A stretch of DNA of 64,000 nt from Cryptomeria japonica (GCF_030272615.1 NC_081406.1:219965497-220029496); one strand, 5' to 3'; numbered from the stretch's first letter, positions 23,330 through 36,056 are shown. A program made the numbers and translations. Notes: generated by a model not told the origin, from the letters alone.

Positions 23330-24290
23330 AATTTGGCCATTTAATTGAAGTATATTTTTTAATAGAATAAGACCAAATTGATCAGACCACTACAAACTAT
23401 AGAAAAAATTATGCACTTTAAAAAAATTACACAAAAAAGTTATCATATGAACTCAAACAGAGCCTTAGAATTTTATGAAGTAAGACTTCCTAATAAAAAC
23501 TAAGATAAAATGCAAATTATGAAAATATAGGCATTAAAATTAAAAATGAATTGCACCACTATGACTCATGAAATTCTACCCTAAATAAAAAATTGTTTCT
23601 CATAAAAAGGATCCTAGGTAACTCAGATACAAGGTTTTGAAGTTGGACTATAAAAATAAAAATGCAAATGGAGAGGAGCAGGAAAGAATGTTGAGTTTAC
23701 ATTATTCTTTCCTTATTTTGGATTCACAAAGTTGAGATATATTTGTACTTGGGGAGGTTGATCATTAATCTCGAGTCTACACCTTCTCACATTTTGCTCC
23801 TATTATTCCTTTGTTTGATGATCTATTGTGAACACTTTTAAGGAGATTCAATATGGTCATTTAAATCTTGGTATTCTTTCATCTAATAAGGTTCTATATG
23901 TGCTAACATTCGATCTCCTTCATTTAATTTTTTTTTGATGGCACCAACATTGCTCCATCCATTACTTCTAATGATTCAGTGCAGTAAGACATGTATTAAA
24001 TTCTAGATACAACTACTTGGGATGAGTACTTGATATAAATTGTGATTTTAATTTGTGATCCCTATTTTGTAGACCTAGAGGTTGCTATGTATTGTAGACT
24101 TAGAGAATTCTTTTGAGGGTATCCACCTCATCTTTGATGTTACTTCCTACATCATCGTAAATTATAACCTTGTGCCCCTACCTCAGTGTGTCCCATTTTA
24201 TCTCTCATCTAAGCCTACTTTTGGAATGATGATTTGAAAAACTCACTTGAGCTGAGTGTACCCCATTCCTAGCTTGTTCACCTTTTTTTG
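23330..24290. other. AT-rich DNA without recognised features
   Basis: No supported coding frame, RNA gene or clear repeat. A faint T-rich tract occurs near 23930. Confidence 0.4.
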
Positions 24291-25330
24291 GGTGGACAAG
24301 GGAATTCGCGATGCCCTTTCCTAGACAAGGGTGTTTGGGGCCTAGGACAAGGGCACTCAGGGCCTAGGACAAGGGTACTCAAGGCCTAGGACAAGGGTGC
24401 CTTGGGTGTCCTTATCCCTCTATATCAGGCCCAAACTTGAGAATCTTGGTATCCACTTCCCACTAGCTGGTTTGTAATCACGATGCCTCAATTTGATTGT
24501 TGGAGGTCAACCTAATTGGCGAAATACCTTGAGAACCCTATGCAAGAGAATTATTCTAATTCATTTTAACATCCATCAAAATTCATTATCCATCCATTAT
24601 CCACCTTTAAGCATCTTCAAGTATCAAAGAGATATTTCATCCCACCATATTTTTCAAGCATTCCTCAAGATCTAGGCATCATGGAGCAACAAATTACAAC
24701 AATCTTCATGCAAGGATATGTTCATGTTTGATTTCCTTTCTAGGTCTTGTCATGTTATTGTATTGACACTTGTGATCACATTCCAAGAACATTACATCAT
24801 CAATATTTAACAATTATAACATATCTGAGGTATAACATTCAACATTTTACTTTAATATTTGAATTTAATTCAAGGGTTAATTCCAAAGTCAAGGTTTGAC
24901 TTAGGCAAACCCCTATCCCGAACACAATTTGTGTTCTTTTGTGTGTATGATACAAGTTCAAAAGATACAATCACGAAAGTAGGTAGATTAGATAGATACA
25001 ATAAGCTTTAGCTTTTGTATCTAGCAAAAAGTGGAGGACAAGATTGTCCCATACACCTATGCCTGATGAATTTTTGGCAAATCTTTTGGAGATCATTTTG
25101 GACTAAGTTCTGATCCTAAAATGATATATATTATCTATATCTAACATTCTAAGCATAGGGTTGTTCAAAGCATCCTTGTCTGACACTTTCAAGCTCAAAT
25201 TCTAGATATAGTTTCCTCTCAGCTCCCTAATTCAAGATTTGTATTTTTGCTCACTTATCAAATCTAAAACAACTTGTTCATGCTAATTTATATTAATTTT
25301 ACACCTTTAACCCTAGATCTAGCATTCAAT
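24290..25330 (+). repeat. Old gypsy-type LTR, distantly like that of element C
   Basis: Shares a layout with the LTR of element C: a GC-rich minisatellite, then GGTTAATTCCAAAGTCAAGG followed by GACTTAGGCAAACCCCTA (about 24870-24920), which parallels GGTTAATTCCAAAACTGG and CCTAAGGGCAAACCCCTG near 10573. The match is partial and the limits are estimates. The minisatellite is 22 bases long, repeated at 24325, 24347, 24369 and 24391 (type ACAAGGGCACTCAGGGCCTA). Confidence 0.45.
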
Positions 25331-25827
25331 TTACATATAAATTCCATAGCTCATTTTCAACTAAAGCAAAGGGATCTACATAAGATAATCAACATTCATC
25401 CATTGAGATTGAATCTATTTATTTCATTTCCCTTTAATATAATTGAGCGATGAAAGTAGAATTATTCCTTGTTTACATAGCCAAACTAGTGAATACCTTA
25501 TTTTCACACCATTACATTTTTGTGAACTTGAGGCTTCTACCATTCTGCATATTTCTTATTGGGTGTTTTCATATCTATTTTTTCATAATGGAATTCACAA
25601 AATCTAATTGGTTTTCTATGTCACGTGATTAAATTTCTCATTAGCTATTTTTATCAAAAAAATGTGTTGGATAATAACTTCTTTCACTTCATGTTTCTTG
25701 CATTCATTCATAGCACTTTAATATATTGGATTATGAGGGTTTCAAATATATTTCCTACATTTAAGTCATTTGTTAAATATTTCATACATTTTCATGCTGG
25801 TATATAACAATATTTTTAAATAATTTA

Positions 25828-26745
25828 ATGGAATACTTGGTTTTCATCAAAGCTTTGGTAGATATTTCAAATGGAAACCTTGCTAATCTTAGAGATAATA
25901 TTAAAATGAATCATACTTTCACCCCTTGTAGAGTATTTTTTATTCATGAGGAAAGAATAAATATTCTCATTAATGATCCCTCTAGGGGAGATGCAACATT
26001 AAAGAGCAACATTGAACCATCATATTCATAGAAAGATACTTTGACACAAGAGGGATGCAAGAGGGACAAGGTAAACATGTTAATATTTGTATACCTATCC
26101 CTCTAGACCCTTCTTATTATCCTAGAGATTATCTTAATAACCAAAATATTTTGAGGAAAGATGATGTTACATATTTTATTCATGACCTATTTGTTAACAT
26201 AACATTGGCCAAAGATGAAGCTTTAGATGATAGAGAATATTTCTTCCCAAGCTAACAAAGTGGACATGAATAGTGGTGATAGAAATGAGTATCTTCCTAC
26301 AAAGGATATTCTTTCCTCATCTATTCATCAATTTGGATCTTCACCATTTTCTTATACAACAAATTACAAGGAATTCTATAATGTTCAAGTCCTTCTCCTT
26401 CACATTTAAAATCTTTTTATGAGGTTGGCTATGATATATGGTTTATAAACAAGGCTATAGTGGACAAGGTCTTGGAAAATTAGAACAAGGAATCAAGGTC
26501 CCAATAGATCCTCCCTTACAAAATACAATATCCTTAATCATTACCTCAAATGTCTATGGATGATCTCCTCAAAGACTAGTTAATCTCCCATTATTTTGCA
26601 AAGAAAATAAGAATTTGTAAACCTAGCCAAGACAATAATCCTTTCTGCACATATCATCAAATTGATGGCCATCTTACAAATGATTATTCTAATTTCTAAA
26701 ATGAAATTCATAAACTTATTGATAATGGTAAGTTATTAAAATGAT
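25828..26745 (+). pseudogene. Ty3/gypsy polyprotein fossil with G-patch-like and zinc-finger-like motifs
   Basis: Fragments in three frames. 25828-26031 and 26055-26255 read as protein (for example VNICIPIPLDPSYYPRDYLN). Around 26440-26525 a glycine-rich motif YKQGYSGQGLGKLEQGIKV matches the G-patch found in some plant gypsy polyproteins. At about 26636-26735 the text FCTYHQIDGHLTNDYSNF followed by HKLIDNG matches the gypsy finger (compare FCQFHRQLGHDTKKCF in element C), with the last Cys replaced by Tyr. A G-patch would bind nucleic acid or helicase partners. The copy is dead and old; stops and shifts are abundant. Confidence 0.6.
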
Positions 26746-26759
26746 AGATGAATAGCAAT

Positions 26760-27690
26760 CTCTCCATCTATTATGTGGTTCCTCACCATGTGACACTAGT
26801 AGCTTGCATTTTGGTGTCTCTTTGTCATTCATGGTTGTATAATTTCAAGTGAAATAATGCTTGGTTAGAAACACACTAGTCTTTCATATTCTTGTATCCA
26901 TGCTTAGGGGGAAAGAATAATGTTTCAATCTTCTCTCTTTTCAAGGCTTTCCTTTCCTTTAGAAGGGTGGATGTCATTTAGAGGCTGGGAAAGGAAGAAA
27001 ATGATATGCTCTTTGTTTTGGTTTGGCTAACTAGAGATTCATACACTGTCGATTTCTCCTCGTATTCTTGCCTTTGGTTATTTGGGTTTAGTCTAGAATG
27101 AGGTAATTGTTGATGGGACTATTCATGTAGGATTAGATTAGGAAACCCTAGAGGCATGCAAAAATCATTCCAATTCTAAAAAAATTTGTAGGGAAATCCC
27201 TTCCCCTAGATTCCTTCTCAACCACTAAGTAGATCCACCTTCTTCTCCTAATTTGGAGCATGCTCATCAAAATGATGCTTCTACCTTATCTGTTGGGGAG
27301 TCAAAGGTGGGTTTTTTTAATGAGATTGCAGAGTCTTTTTATTTTAGATGATAATATTAACACAATTACAACTAGTATTAAGGAATGCAATTTGATTTTG
27401 AGATTTTTGCAGAGACATCTATCTTTAGATTTAGTTCTAGAATGGGCCAAAACTTCTTGGAGTAGCTTGTCTACTCCTATGATTGAACCTCTGTATTTTT
27501 TTCTTTATATTTACCTTCAATTCTATTACAATTTTTTCTTTCATGGTTTAGAATGGGCCATGGGGTTTTGGGCAATTTAGATTCTTTATTTCTCCATAGA
27601 TTCCCTTTGTTGATCTAACTATTGCCAAGACTACAAATGTTCCTAGCTAGAGATTAGGATTTACAATTTTTCCTTGGTTATACAGAAGGC
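26760..27690 (+). other. Degraded sequence, possibly tail of the gypsy fossil
   Basis: A 106-codon open frame (27260-27580) and nearby text rich in Pro and Ser are visible, but I recognise no domain and would not call a gene. Confidence 0.3.
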
Positions 27691-27719
27691 ATTGGTTATA
27701 GAGGAATTTTAATCTATAG

Positions 27720-27985
27720 ATATCCTATATAGTATTTTCCCATTAGATAGTTCCATGCTGACTTTCTCTATGGAGCTTATTTATAAAGAAATTTGTGAGT
27801 TGAATTTAAAATTTCCCCATTGCAAATACACATTTGATAGTGACAATAAAGTAAATAACCACTGTAATATTATATCCTTAAACTATTCAATGAAAGATCC
27901 TTCAATTGTATATGATGTTGGGACTTAGTGTGACTATAGATGCCACTTGCCAAAAGTATTCAAGTGGACTTGATCTTAGCACCAG
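27720..27985. repeat. Diverged direct copy of 23060-23320
   Basis: Both contain CATTAGATA-TTCCATGCT, then TTCAAGTGGACTTGATCTTA-type text near their ends and GTATATGATGTTGG / GTGTATGATCTTGG in between. The two copies lie on either side of the gypsy fossil in the same orientation. Confidence 0.5.
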
Positions 27986-28313
27986 TGGGGTAAAAGTACA
28001 AACCTGTGTCACACTTTTACAAAGGAAAAGGTTAACATAACAATAATTGTTTAGTTTTGTCACCATAAAAGTGGTATTTATATTTTGAATTTGAAGATAA
28101 TGTAAATTGATGAAATGTGTAAAATTTGGTGAAGTTTAAGTCTACTATTTTTTGAATTTTTTTTGTCAATAGTTTATATGACGTTTTTAGCTTTAAAGTC
28201 TATTTTTTTATTACTAAAAAATGCTAAAAAATAGGGGGTTTAGTTCCCACTACAAAAGAAAATGTAAATCAATTTATTTATTTTTTATTTTGATATCCAT
28301 TATAGATGACATA

Positions 28314-29460
28314 TGATGAATACTAAGAGGGGGGGATGAATTAGTATACCCAAAAATACTAAACTCAAACTCTTAAACAGTTTAGCAGATAACCGGTATA
28401 ACAGATTCACTAATAAATCGGTTAAGATAAATGCAAACCAAATAGCAAATAAAGAATTCACCCAAAAAAGCACAATCACCATAAGACAAGATATTTTGAT
28501 TTGGAAACCCAAATGGGAAAAACCATGATGAGCAGAAAATCACAAGTAACTATCTGCAGAATAGAAACTAGGCCGGTTAGGGTTAGAACGGTTAAGGTCA
28601 TACAATGTTCTTCACCAAAACAAATCCTGTTAGGAATGTAGATCTCTATTGGGAGATAAGTCCTGTTAAAGACTACCTTGCTAAAGGATTTCAAATCCAT
28701 AGTTATGAACCACCTTGTTAGAGGATTTACAAAGGCTTTGCTAGGCCTACCCAGTCAAGGGTTTCAAACTTGTCGAAGATGTGAGTGATCTAGATACTAG
28801 CATAGTATGCTTGGTTAGATCCTTGATAGCTCATTGTTAATGCATTTTAGCATTACTTCAGTCTTCAATATCTCCACACTCTAACTCTTCACACAGACCT
28901 AGTCTTCTCTACAAAATTGCACATAACCTTCTCATACATCATACATCATACATCTCTCATATATGCAAACCCTAGACATGATGTCCTTATAGAGGAAACT
29001 GATTTCATGTTGGTCCAATAGGATTAAACTAAAATTTCCTAAGTTCAGTGCACCTAGACACATTTGGTAACACGACACAACATCACCACCAAAGTGTTGG
29101 TGGATAATAACTCATCACAGAAATAGCAGTTGGTAACTCATCACAGAGTAATACCGGTTCATACAATATACCGATTGTCGGTTGTCAAAAATGAAGACTG
29201 GAAAATGTTAACTACCTCTTTGATCCTTTGAACAGCTTAAGATCCTCAAATTTCTTGAGGTCTTCACACCACTTGGGATCTCCATACCGCTTGAGGTCTT
29301 TAGTCAATTTGTGACCGGTAAGCATCTTTTGCAAAACACCAATAGTCTAAAGACTATAATACATAATACTAATTGGAACAATTACTAGTTGAGCATAACT
29401 CATACATCAAGAAAGTGTGTGTCCATCAGTGACAATCAAAACACCATCAAAATGCCAACA
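28314..29460 (-). repeat. 3' LTR of element E (1147 bp)
   Basis: Matches 45382-46541 along its length. On the minus strand it begins TGTTGGCATTTTGATGG at 29460 and ends at 28314 (TGATGAATACTAAG on the plus strand, where the other LTR has TGATAAATACTAAG). Confidence 0.9.
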
Positions 29461-29487
29461 ATCTCCCCCTTTGGCATTGATGGCAAC
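29461..29487 (-). other. Polypurine tract region of element E
   Basis: On the minus strand: GTTGCCATCAATGCCAAAGG then GGGAGAT, ending at the LTR start TGTTGGC. Nearly the same as in A, B and G. Confidence 0.85.
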
Positions 29488-29617
29488 ACTTAGGAAAATT
29501 TTGACATCTAAGTGTTTTTACAACAAAAAATATGCCATAATCAAAATTACTCCCCCTAAGCATATACACTATCCCTTTTACAGAAATTACAATCCCCCAA
29601 AAGTGGTAACATGAAAG

Positions 29618-29830
29618 GGGATGACCCTTTGGTGAAATGGTGGGCCTTCTTTCCTATAGTGCCTACAACCTAGGTTCAAACCCCCACAGGTTCATCTCTA
29701 CTGTGTTAAAAATGGAGTACCCTTATCTTGGGGAGAACCTTGGAGAAATAGTGGGCCTTCTTGCTTGTAGTGCTTACATCCTTGGTTCAAACCATTATGT
29801 TTTTTTTAATGATTTATTACCAATTTGGAG
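29618..29830 (+). promoter_or_regulatory. Two 111-base tRNA-like monomers at the 5' end of LINE F
   Basis: Two related units, with TGGGCCTTCT at 29641 and TGGGCCTTC at 29752 (period 111). Unit 1 has an A-box-like TGGTGAAATGG (29630-29640; 9 of 11 match to TRGCNNAGTGG) and a B-box-like GGTTCAAACCC (29673-29683). Unit 2 has GGTTCAAACC at 29784 and a weaker A box. The spacing suits a tRNA-type internal RNA polymerase III promoter. They sit at the first bases after the target duplication, so they belong to the LINE or were joined to it before insertion. A tRNA-derived SINE dimer is the alternative. Confidence 0.55.
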
Positions 29831-29942
29831 TAAAATAATGTCTCTATGAGCGAAAAATTGATGCATTGCATCGAAACCCTTTTTCAAGCATTCTTTCCCA
29901 CAACAAGGGATTTACAGAGGCTCTGTAAATCGGTTCGCTGTT

Positions 29943-31860
29943 TTGGCTAATATCTCTGGGTCTGGGGTACCTAGCAAGGTTATATCACAGACCTACGATC
30001 AAGAAGCCTTCTTTGAAAAAACTAAATATTTTCTAGCGGATATGATTAGGACTCCCCCTCCTCTTTGCAAGGGCTGGGATCAAGATTGGGATTTGGTGAG
30101 CCGTAGAAATAACAGAGCATTAGGGCAACCAAACTACTTCAAGAAGAATCCCAATCATTGCCGGGAGGAGGGTTTTGTAAAACCTAACCAGTCAAAGATT
30201 TCCTCTACATATCTTTCCTCCTCAAAGGTCCTTGGATAAATTATCAAAGAAAATGGTATCCCCGAGTCATCACTCTTTCATGCATAATCACAATTTAAAG
30301 GAGGCTAAGCATCCTAAGCCGAATTCACCTTTAAATCCTCCAGCGAATCCTAATGGGTTGGTCATTGAAATTGATACCCATACTAAGATTAGGTATCAAA
30401 TGCATTGCAACGACCAAATGATCTTTGCTTGGTGGAAAGGCTAGGGGATCCCATCTGATCAAATTGCTTATTCGGTGTTGGCTTCTCTCAATAACTAGGT
30501 AAAAATTGATATCCTTCTTGATGATTTCTTAGCTATTGAATGTGGTAATCAGAGTTTGAGAAATTATTTGCTAAACGGGGACATATTAACATTCAAAGGT
30601 CTAGGGTTTGATTGTCGGGAATGGCAACCCCTCTTTCTTCCATCTCAATTTAATTCTTGCATGGTTAATAGAGCAATTTCACTTGATAAATTCCTTGTAG
30701 AATTGCAAAAATATGAGTTCTTGAGAATAATAGGTAACAAAATAGGCAAATTTGTAGAAGTTAAAAAATTAGCCCTAAGCTTCTTTAACCAACTTTTGAT
30801 TGTTAATATGAATATTAACATTAAATCTATAGAGCCCATAATAGTGAAATGCAACAATTTATGCTTAACCCTAGAATTACCCTTTTATAATGGCTCTTTC
30901 GAAGATTCTACGCCGAGGAAGATCCCCTTTGAGAAACCTTTCTCTGAATCAGTCCTCAAATCTAATGGCACCCCATTTAGATTTGTGGAAGGAGGGGGTT
31001 TTACCTTCGAAGTCTATAAGTTTAATATCAACCCTAATCATCTCACCACGGACTTATGTCCTCATAGCTCCCCTGTTAATATATCTCGCCCACCTCTTCC
31101 TCCATTGCCAACTATTAATCCACCTATAGTTGACTCATTACTTTTGGATCAAGACCTAGAAGAAGGTGAAATTAGTGAGGTGCTCCCTCAGAAAGAGCAG
31201 CCCAGACTGACTAATCTGCCATCATCTAGCTTTCTCATCCCACCAAAGAGGCTAAGTCCTTTTAGGTCTCCCCCTTTAATTGTATCGACCTCCTCCTCTA
31301 AGAAATCAGAGAGGGATAGGCCTCCCCTGAATCCAGGAATGACACCTATCAAGGGTCAACCAATCTCTCAAGTCTCAAGAATGGAGACCTTTGAGGTGTC
31401 AGAGGTCCATCCTCCATCTATGATGGCTATTTCAGATTCAATAGCAGAATCTGAGAGTGATCGAGTTGCTAGGGAAGTTAACATCATTTCCAAATTTGTA
31501 GGGGAAGAAGTAGTAAACGACCTCATGGATCAATTGGTTGATGAAATTTGTGATGATGAGGAACTAGAAAGACAAAGGGATCTCTATGTCAAAAATCTAA
31601 TGGATATTGCCATAGTCGACATAGAAATAGAAGAACTTTTTATAACATTAGACAACTTAGAAAATGATAACCCAAACACTCTAGGCATTCTCAGCTCTGA
31701 TAGAAGTAAAGATTCTCCTGATTGTGCTAAAATCAGTAAGAAAAGAGGCAGGAGATCCCTTGCTGAACTTAGATCAAAGGATGGAGAAGCAAGGGGTCAG
31801 TCTAAAATATCTAATCTTTTTAATGCAAGGGAGGGGAAGTTCCTCCTAATAGTGCCATGA
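29943..31860 (+). pseudogene. LINE F ORF1, RNA-binding-like protein with DUF4283-like region, broken
   Basis: About 640 codons. The frame from 29943 to 30239 shifts at about 30232-30239 into the frame that runs to TGA 31858-31860, with TAG stops near 30442 and 30496. The text from about 30430 to 30900 (LLDDFLAIECGNQSLRNYL, EWQPLFLPS, then EFLRIIGNKIGKFVEVKK) follows the DUF4283 pattern of plant LINE and transposon ORF1 proteins, which probably bind element RNA. The rest is Pro/Ser-rich and then acidic. I see no zinc knuckle. The stop overlaps the ORF2 start as ATGA. Confidence 0.7.
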
Positions 31861-34800
31861 AAATCATAACATGGAATGTTAGGGGTCTAAATGCCCCTAA
31901 CAAATAGTGCATCTTAAAGTGCTACATCTCTGATTCTAAACTAGATATAATGTTAATCCAAGAAACCAAAATGAAGTCCTCTGATATAGCCCTTTTTGAG
32001 AAAAAACTAGGCATTAGACAACTAAAGCACTCCCCTGCTACAGGGGCCTTTGGGGGCTTAGCCATCATTTGGGAATCTACATTCATCTCATTTACACCTT
32101 TAGAGATTAAGAAAAATTAGATGGGAGGAGAAGTAGTAAGTTATAAAAATAACCTAAGATTCAAATTGATTAACGTTTACGGTCCTATCCAAAATAGGGA
32201 TAAGGCTAGGGTGTGGGTGGAACTAGAGTCTTTCCTTAGAAGTTTCCCAAATGATGTATGCATCATTGGGGGAGATTTCAATGCTATCATTAAGGTAGCA
32301 GACAAAAGAGGAGGTAGCAACAAACTTCCTCCAGCAGCTGTAGATTTCAATCATTTGATCAATAGGAACTCCTTGTTGGAAATCTAGACGGTAGATAATG
32401 CCTTCACCTGGAACAACAGAAGGCTTGGTTTCTGTAACATTACTGTGAAACTAGATAGGTTCTTTATCCATGGAGGGATCTTGGAGCTTAACTTTACCCT
32501 GAATGTAGAACCCCTCCCTCTAGCAGGATCTGACCATTTTCCACTCCAACTAATCTTATTATCTGACCACTTCCCTTAAAAATATCCCTTCAAATTTGAG
32601 AGCATGTGGTCCAGAGATGATAACTTTTAAAACTTAATTGAGAACTGGTGGAGAAGCTCTATTTTCTCTGGTTCGAAGATGTTTATTATCACAAGCAAGT
32701 TAAAGCTTATCAAAAGGAAGCTCTTAGAATGGAACAAGATTAATTTTGGAAATATTTTCGATAAAAAACTCCTAATAGAAAATGATCTTAAGAATGTTAA
32801 CATTGAGGTTCTTGAGAAGGGGATGGATGAACATCTCTTCCTCAAAGAAAAGGCTCTACTCTCTGAATATGAAAAGACACTCTCAAATGAAGAGATCTTT
32901 TGGAAACAAAAATTGAGGGAGACTTGGTTGAGTGATGGGGACCGAAATACTAAGTTTTTCCACAATAGTACTAAGTAGAGGCAATGGGTCAATCAAATTT
33001 CTAAAATTAAGAATTGCCAGGGTTCCATCCTATTTGAACCAGATGATGTTGCCTCTGAGGCAACAAGGTTTTTTGATAAAATCTTAAACAATATTGAAGG
33101 CTCCAACCTTAGAGGCCAACTCAATATTATTAAGAATTTTCCAAAACTCATTAACGATGACCACAACAAAATCCTGTCAAAGAAATTCTTTGAGGAGGAG
33201 GTTAAATTTGTCCTTATGAAGATGAATCCTGACAAGGCCTCGAGCTCGGACGACTTCCCCACTAGCTTTTTCCAAAAATGTTGGGGTTTTATGGGGATAG
33301 AGATCACAAACGCCTTAGAAGGTATTAGGAACTCTAGTAAGATTCTCAAAGAAATCAACAATACCTTCTTAGCTCTCATCCCCAAAAAAGAGAATCCTGA
33401 AAGCTTTAATGACTTCAAACCAATAGCCCTTTGCAACACTCTGTACAAACTCTTAACCAAAACCCTAGTAGCCAGACTCCAGAATCTTCTCCCAATTATC
33501 ATTAGTGAAGAAAAAAATAGCTTCGTAGAAGATAGATCAATCTATGATGGGGTTATTATAGCCCAAGAGGCCATTCATTCGGTCCAACTCAACAGGGCCC
33601 CAAGTATGCTAGTCAAATTAGACATAAGCAAAGCTTACGAGAAAGTTGATTGGCGCTTCCTATGCAAATACTTGGAGGCCTTTGGATTTTACAAATCTTG
33701 GATCAACCTAATCTTTGAATGTATATCCACCCCCAAATTCTCGGTCTTGGTTAATGGTTCCCTGGAAGGTTTCTTTAGCAGCTCAAGAGGGCTCAAGCAA
33801 GGAGATCCTATGTCCCCCTTCCTCTTCATCATCATGGCTGAAGCCCTAGGTAGATCCATCTCTAAGGCCAAAGAGGAAGGTGGGATCCAAGGAATCCCCA
33901 TTACCAGTGGCCTCCCTCCCTTTACCCACCAGGAATTTGTCGACAACACGATGCTTTTTGGGTAGGGAAGTGTAAGGGAAGTGAGCACCTTCAAAGGCAT
34001 GCTTAATTCCTATATGCTAGCCTCGGGTCAAGAGGTGAATCTGGCCAAGTCTGCAATTTTCATGTTCAACATAGACCCCTCCTTAGGATAAGTGATCAGC
34101 AATGTCCTGGAGATTAGTGAAGGAACTCTTCCTTGCAAATACCTAGGCATTCCCCTTGACAAGGGCAGAAGACCCTCAAAATTATGGGACAACTTGGTGG
34201 ATAAAATCAACTCTAGGATTAACACTTGGAAAGGAAAATGGATCTCATCTGTAGGTAGAGAAACCTTAGTTAGATCGGTCTTGTCAGCTATTCCCATTTA
34301 CCAGCCCTCCTGTCAATATTTATCTTCTTCTAAACTTTCAGAGCTCAACAAGCATCTTAGGACTTTCTTTTGGCAAGGTACTAATGACAATCATAAAATA
34401 TCACTCATATCCTAGGACAAGATATGCAAACCTAAAGAAGAAGGAGGAGTTGGCATTAAAAACCTTCATGATCAGGGTAAAGCCTTCGGTGCCAAGTTGG
34501 TTTGGAGGATGTTTAGAACCCCCCACCTCAAATGGGCTTGCTTGCTGCACCACAAATACCTTAATGGAGGGAATCCTATCCAAATCTTCAGAGAAACCAA
34601 CCCTCCTAGAGGGTCTTGCCTATGGAATTTTATGTTAGACTGTAGGAGGATTATCTCTGACAGACGTACTTGGAACCTGGGGTCCAGGGATAAAGCTCTT
34701 TTCTGGTCAGATTCATGGGGTGGATATAAGGTTATTGATAATATCCATGACTTTGGTGCTACTTGTATCCTTCTTTAATCTCATAGAGGTCCCCTATTAA

Positions 34801-36056
34801 ACAACTATATCTCCCCCTTAGAGGATGGCGCTCGTTGGTAGTGGATCGAGGAAGATGAGGATATCCCAGTAAGGGATAAACAAAAACTTATGGCAATTCT
34901 TAAATCAAGGAACATTGCCTTAGGTCAGAATGAGGACAAGCTCATCTGGGATGGCTCCCTAAGAGGAGAATACAACTCTAAGGATGGGTACTCTCTCATC
35001 TCCAAATCATTTTTAAGACCTATGACTGAGCTTCCCTTGAAACTTTGCTAGGATAAATGTTGTCTACCTAAGGTAGGTATCTTCACCTGGCTTGCAGTTT
35101 AGAACAAGCTCCTAACTACGGACAAATTTAGAATAATGGGGTATGAGGGCCCTAGTAGATGTCCTCTTTGTGAGGTAGATGAGGAAGAGACCAATCATAA
35201 CCTCCTTAACTGCCCCTTTGTGCACAAATGTTGGATCTGGTTCACCAACAAACTTGAATGGTCTGCAGCCTTCCCCCACACCATCTTTGGAATGCTCAAG
35301 GCATGGCCTCTCCTTAGGCGTGGCTATCTATTTGAAGGTTTATGGATAGCTTAGATTCCTTCTTCCATTATGTGGGAACTATGGAAGGAGAGAAATAGAT
35401 GTCTCTTTAAGAATGAAAAATTAGAGGTTCCCAGAATCATTAACAGGATAGAGTCAGCTATCACTGAGCTCATGAACAATCGACTGTCATCAGGCACATT
35501 GAAGAATGCCTTTGTCACTTATTGGAATGAAAAATTGATAAAACATTGGGAAGGCTTATCCTTTCCTCCCTTTGTAGGAGATGGTCCTATTGTAAGTATT
35601 CAATCAAGGGATGCATGCAAATGGCAGCCCATAGGTGAATGTTGGGTGAAGCTAAACTTTGATGGGGCATCTCGTGGCAACCCAGGGCAAGCAGGGATAG
35701 GTTGCGTTGTTCATAATTGGGAAGGAAAGGAACTAGATACCCTTGCCTCCCTGGGTGGCATCAACACCAATAATTGGGCGGAACTTATGGCCCTGGTGGA
35801 GGGTCTGCATTTATGTAGGAAACTAGGAGTTAAGAACTTGGAAATTGAAGGAGATTCAGCTATAATTGTCAATGCTCTGAGGAAAGGTTGTATGCCTAAT
35901 TGGAGACTAAATACTTTGTTGTCAAAAGCTCTTGACTTATGCAGAGATTTTGATAGGTTCACAGTCAATCATATTTATAGGGAGGGCAATAAAAGAGTGG
36001 ATGAGTTGGCCAACTTGGGAGCCAATGGCATCAATCTCTTGTTGGTGCCACCTTAA
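31857..36056 (+). pseudogene. LINE F ORF2: endonuclease, reverse transcriptase, RNase H; 14 in-frame stops
   Basis: A 1399-codon frame with no frameshift, starting at ATG 31857 (ATGA overlap with the ORF1 stop). Apurinic endonuclease: MKIITWNVRGLN, LIQETKM, IIGGDFNAI, AGSDHFP. Reverse transcriptase: FKPIALCNTLYKLLTK, LVKLDISKAYEKVDW, GLKQGDPMSPFLF; the usual FADD active site reads FVDN near 33938. Zinc-finger region: RCPLCEVDEEETNHNLLNC. RNase H near the end: KLNFDGASRGNPG, NWAELMAL, IEGDSAIIV, NKRVDELAN, with the D-E-D-D set intact. Stops: 10 TAG, 4 TAA, 0 TGA. The protein would nick target DNA and copy its RNA in the nucleus; this copy cannot. Confidence 0.9.

Noticed and set aside
28300-28512. 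Minus-strand open frame in the element E LTR, and its copy near 45354-45614
   Set aside because: Lies inside the LTR in both copies; no coding evidence.
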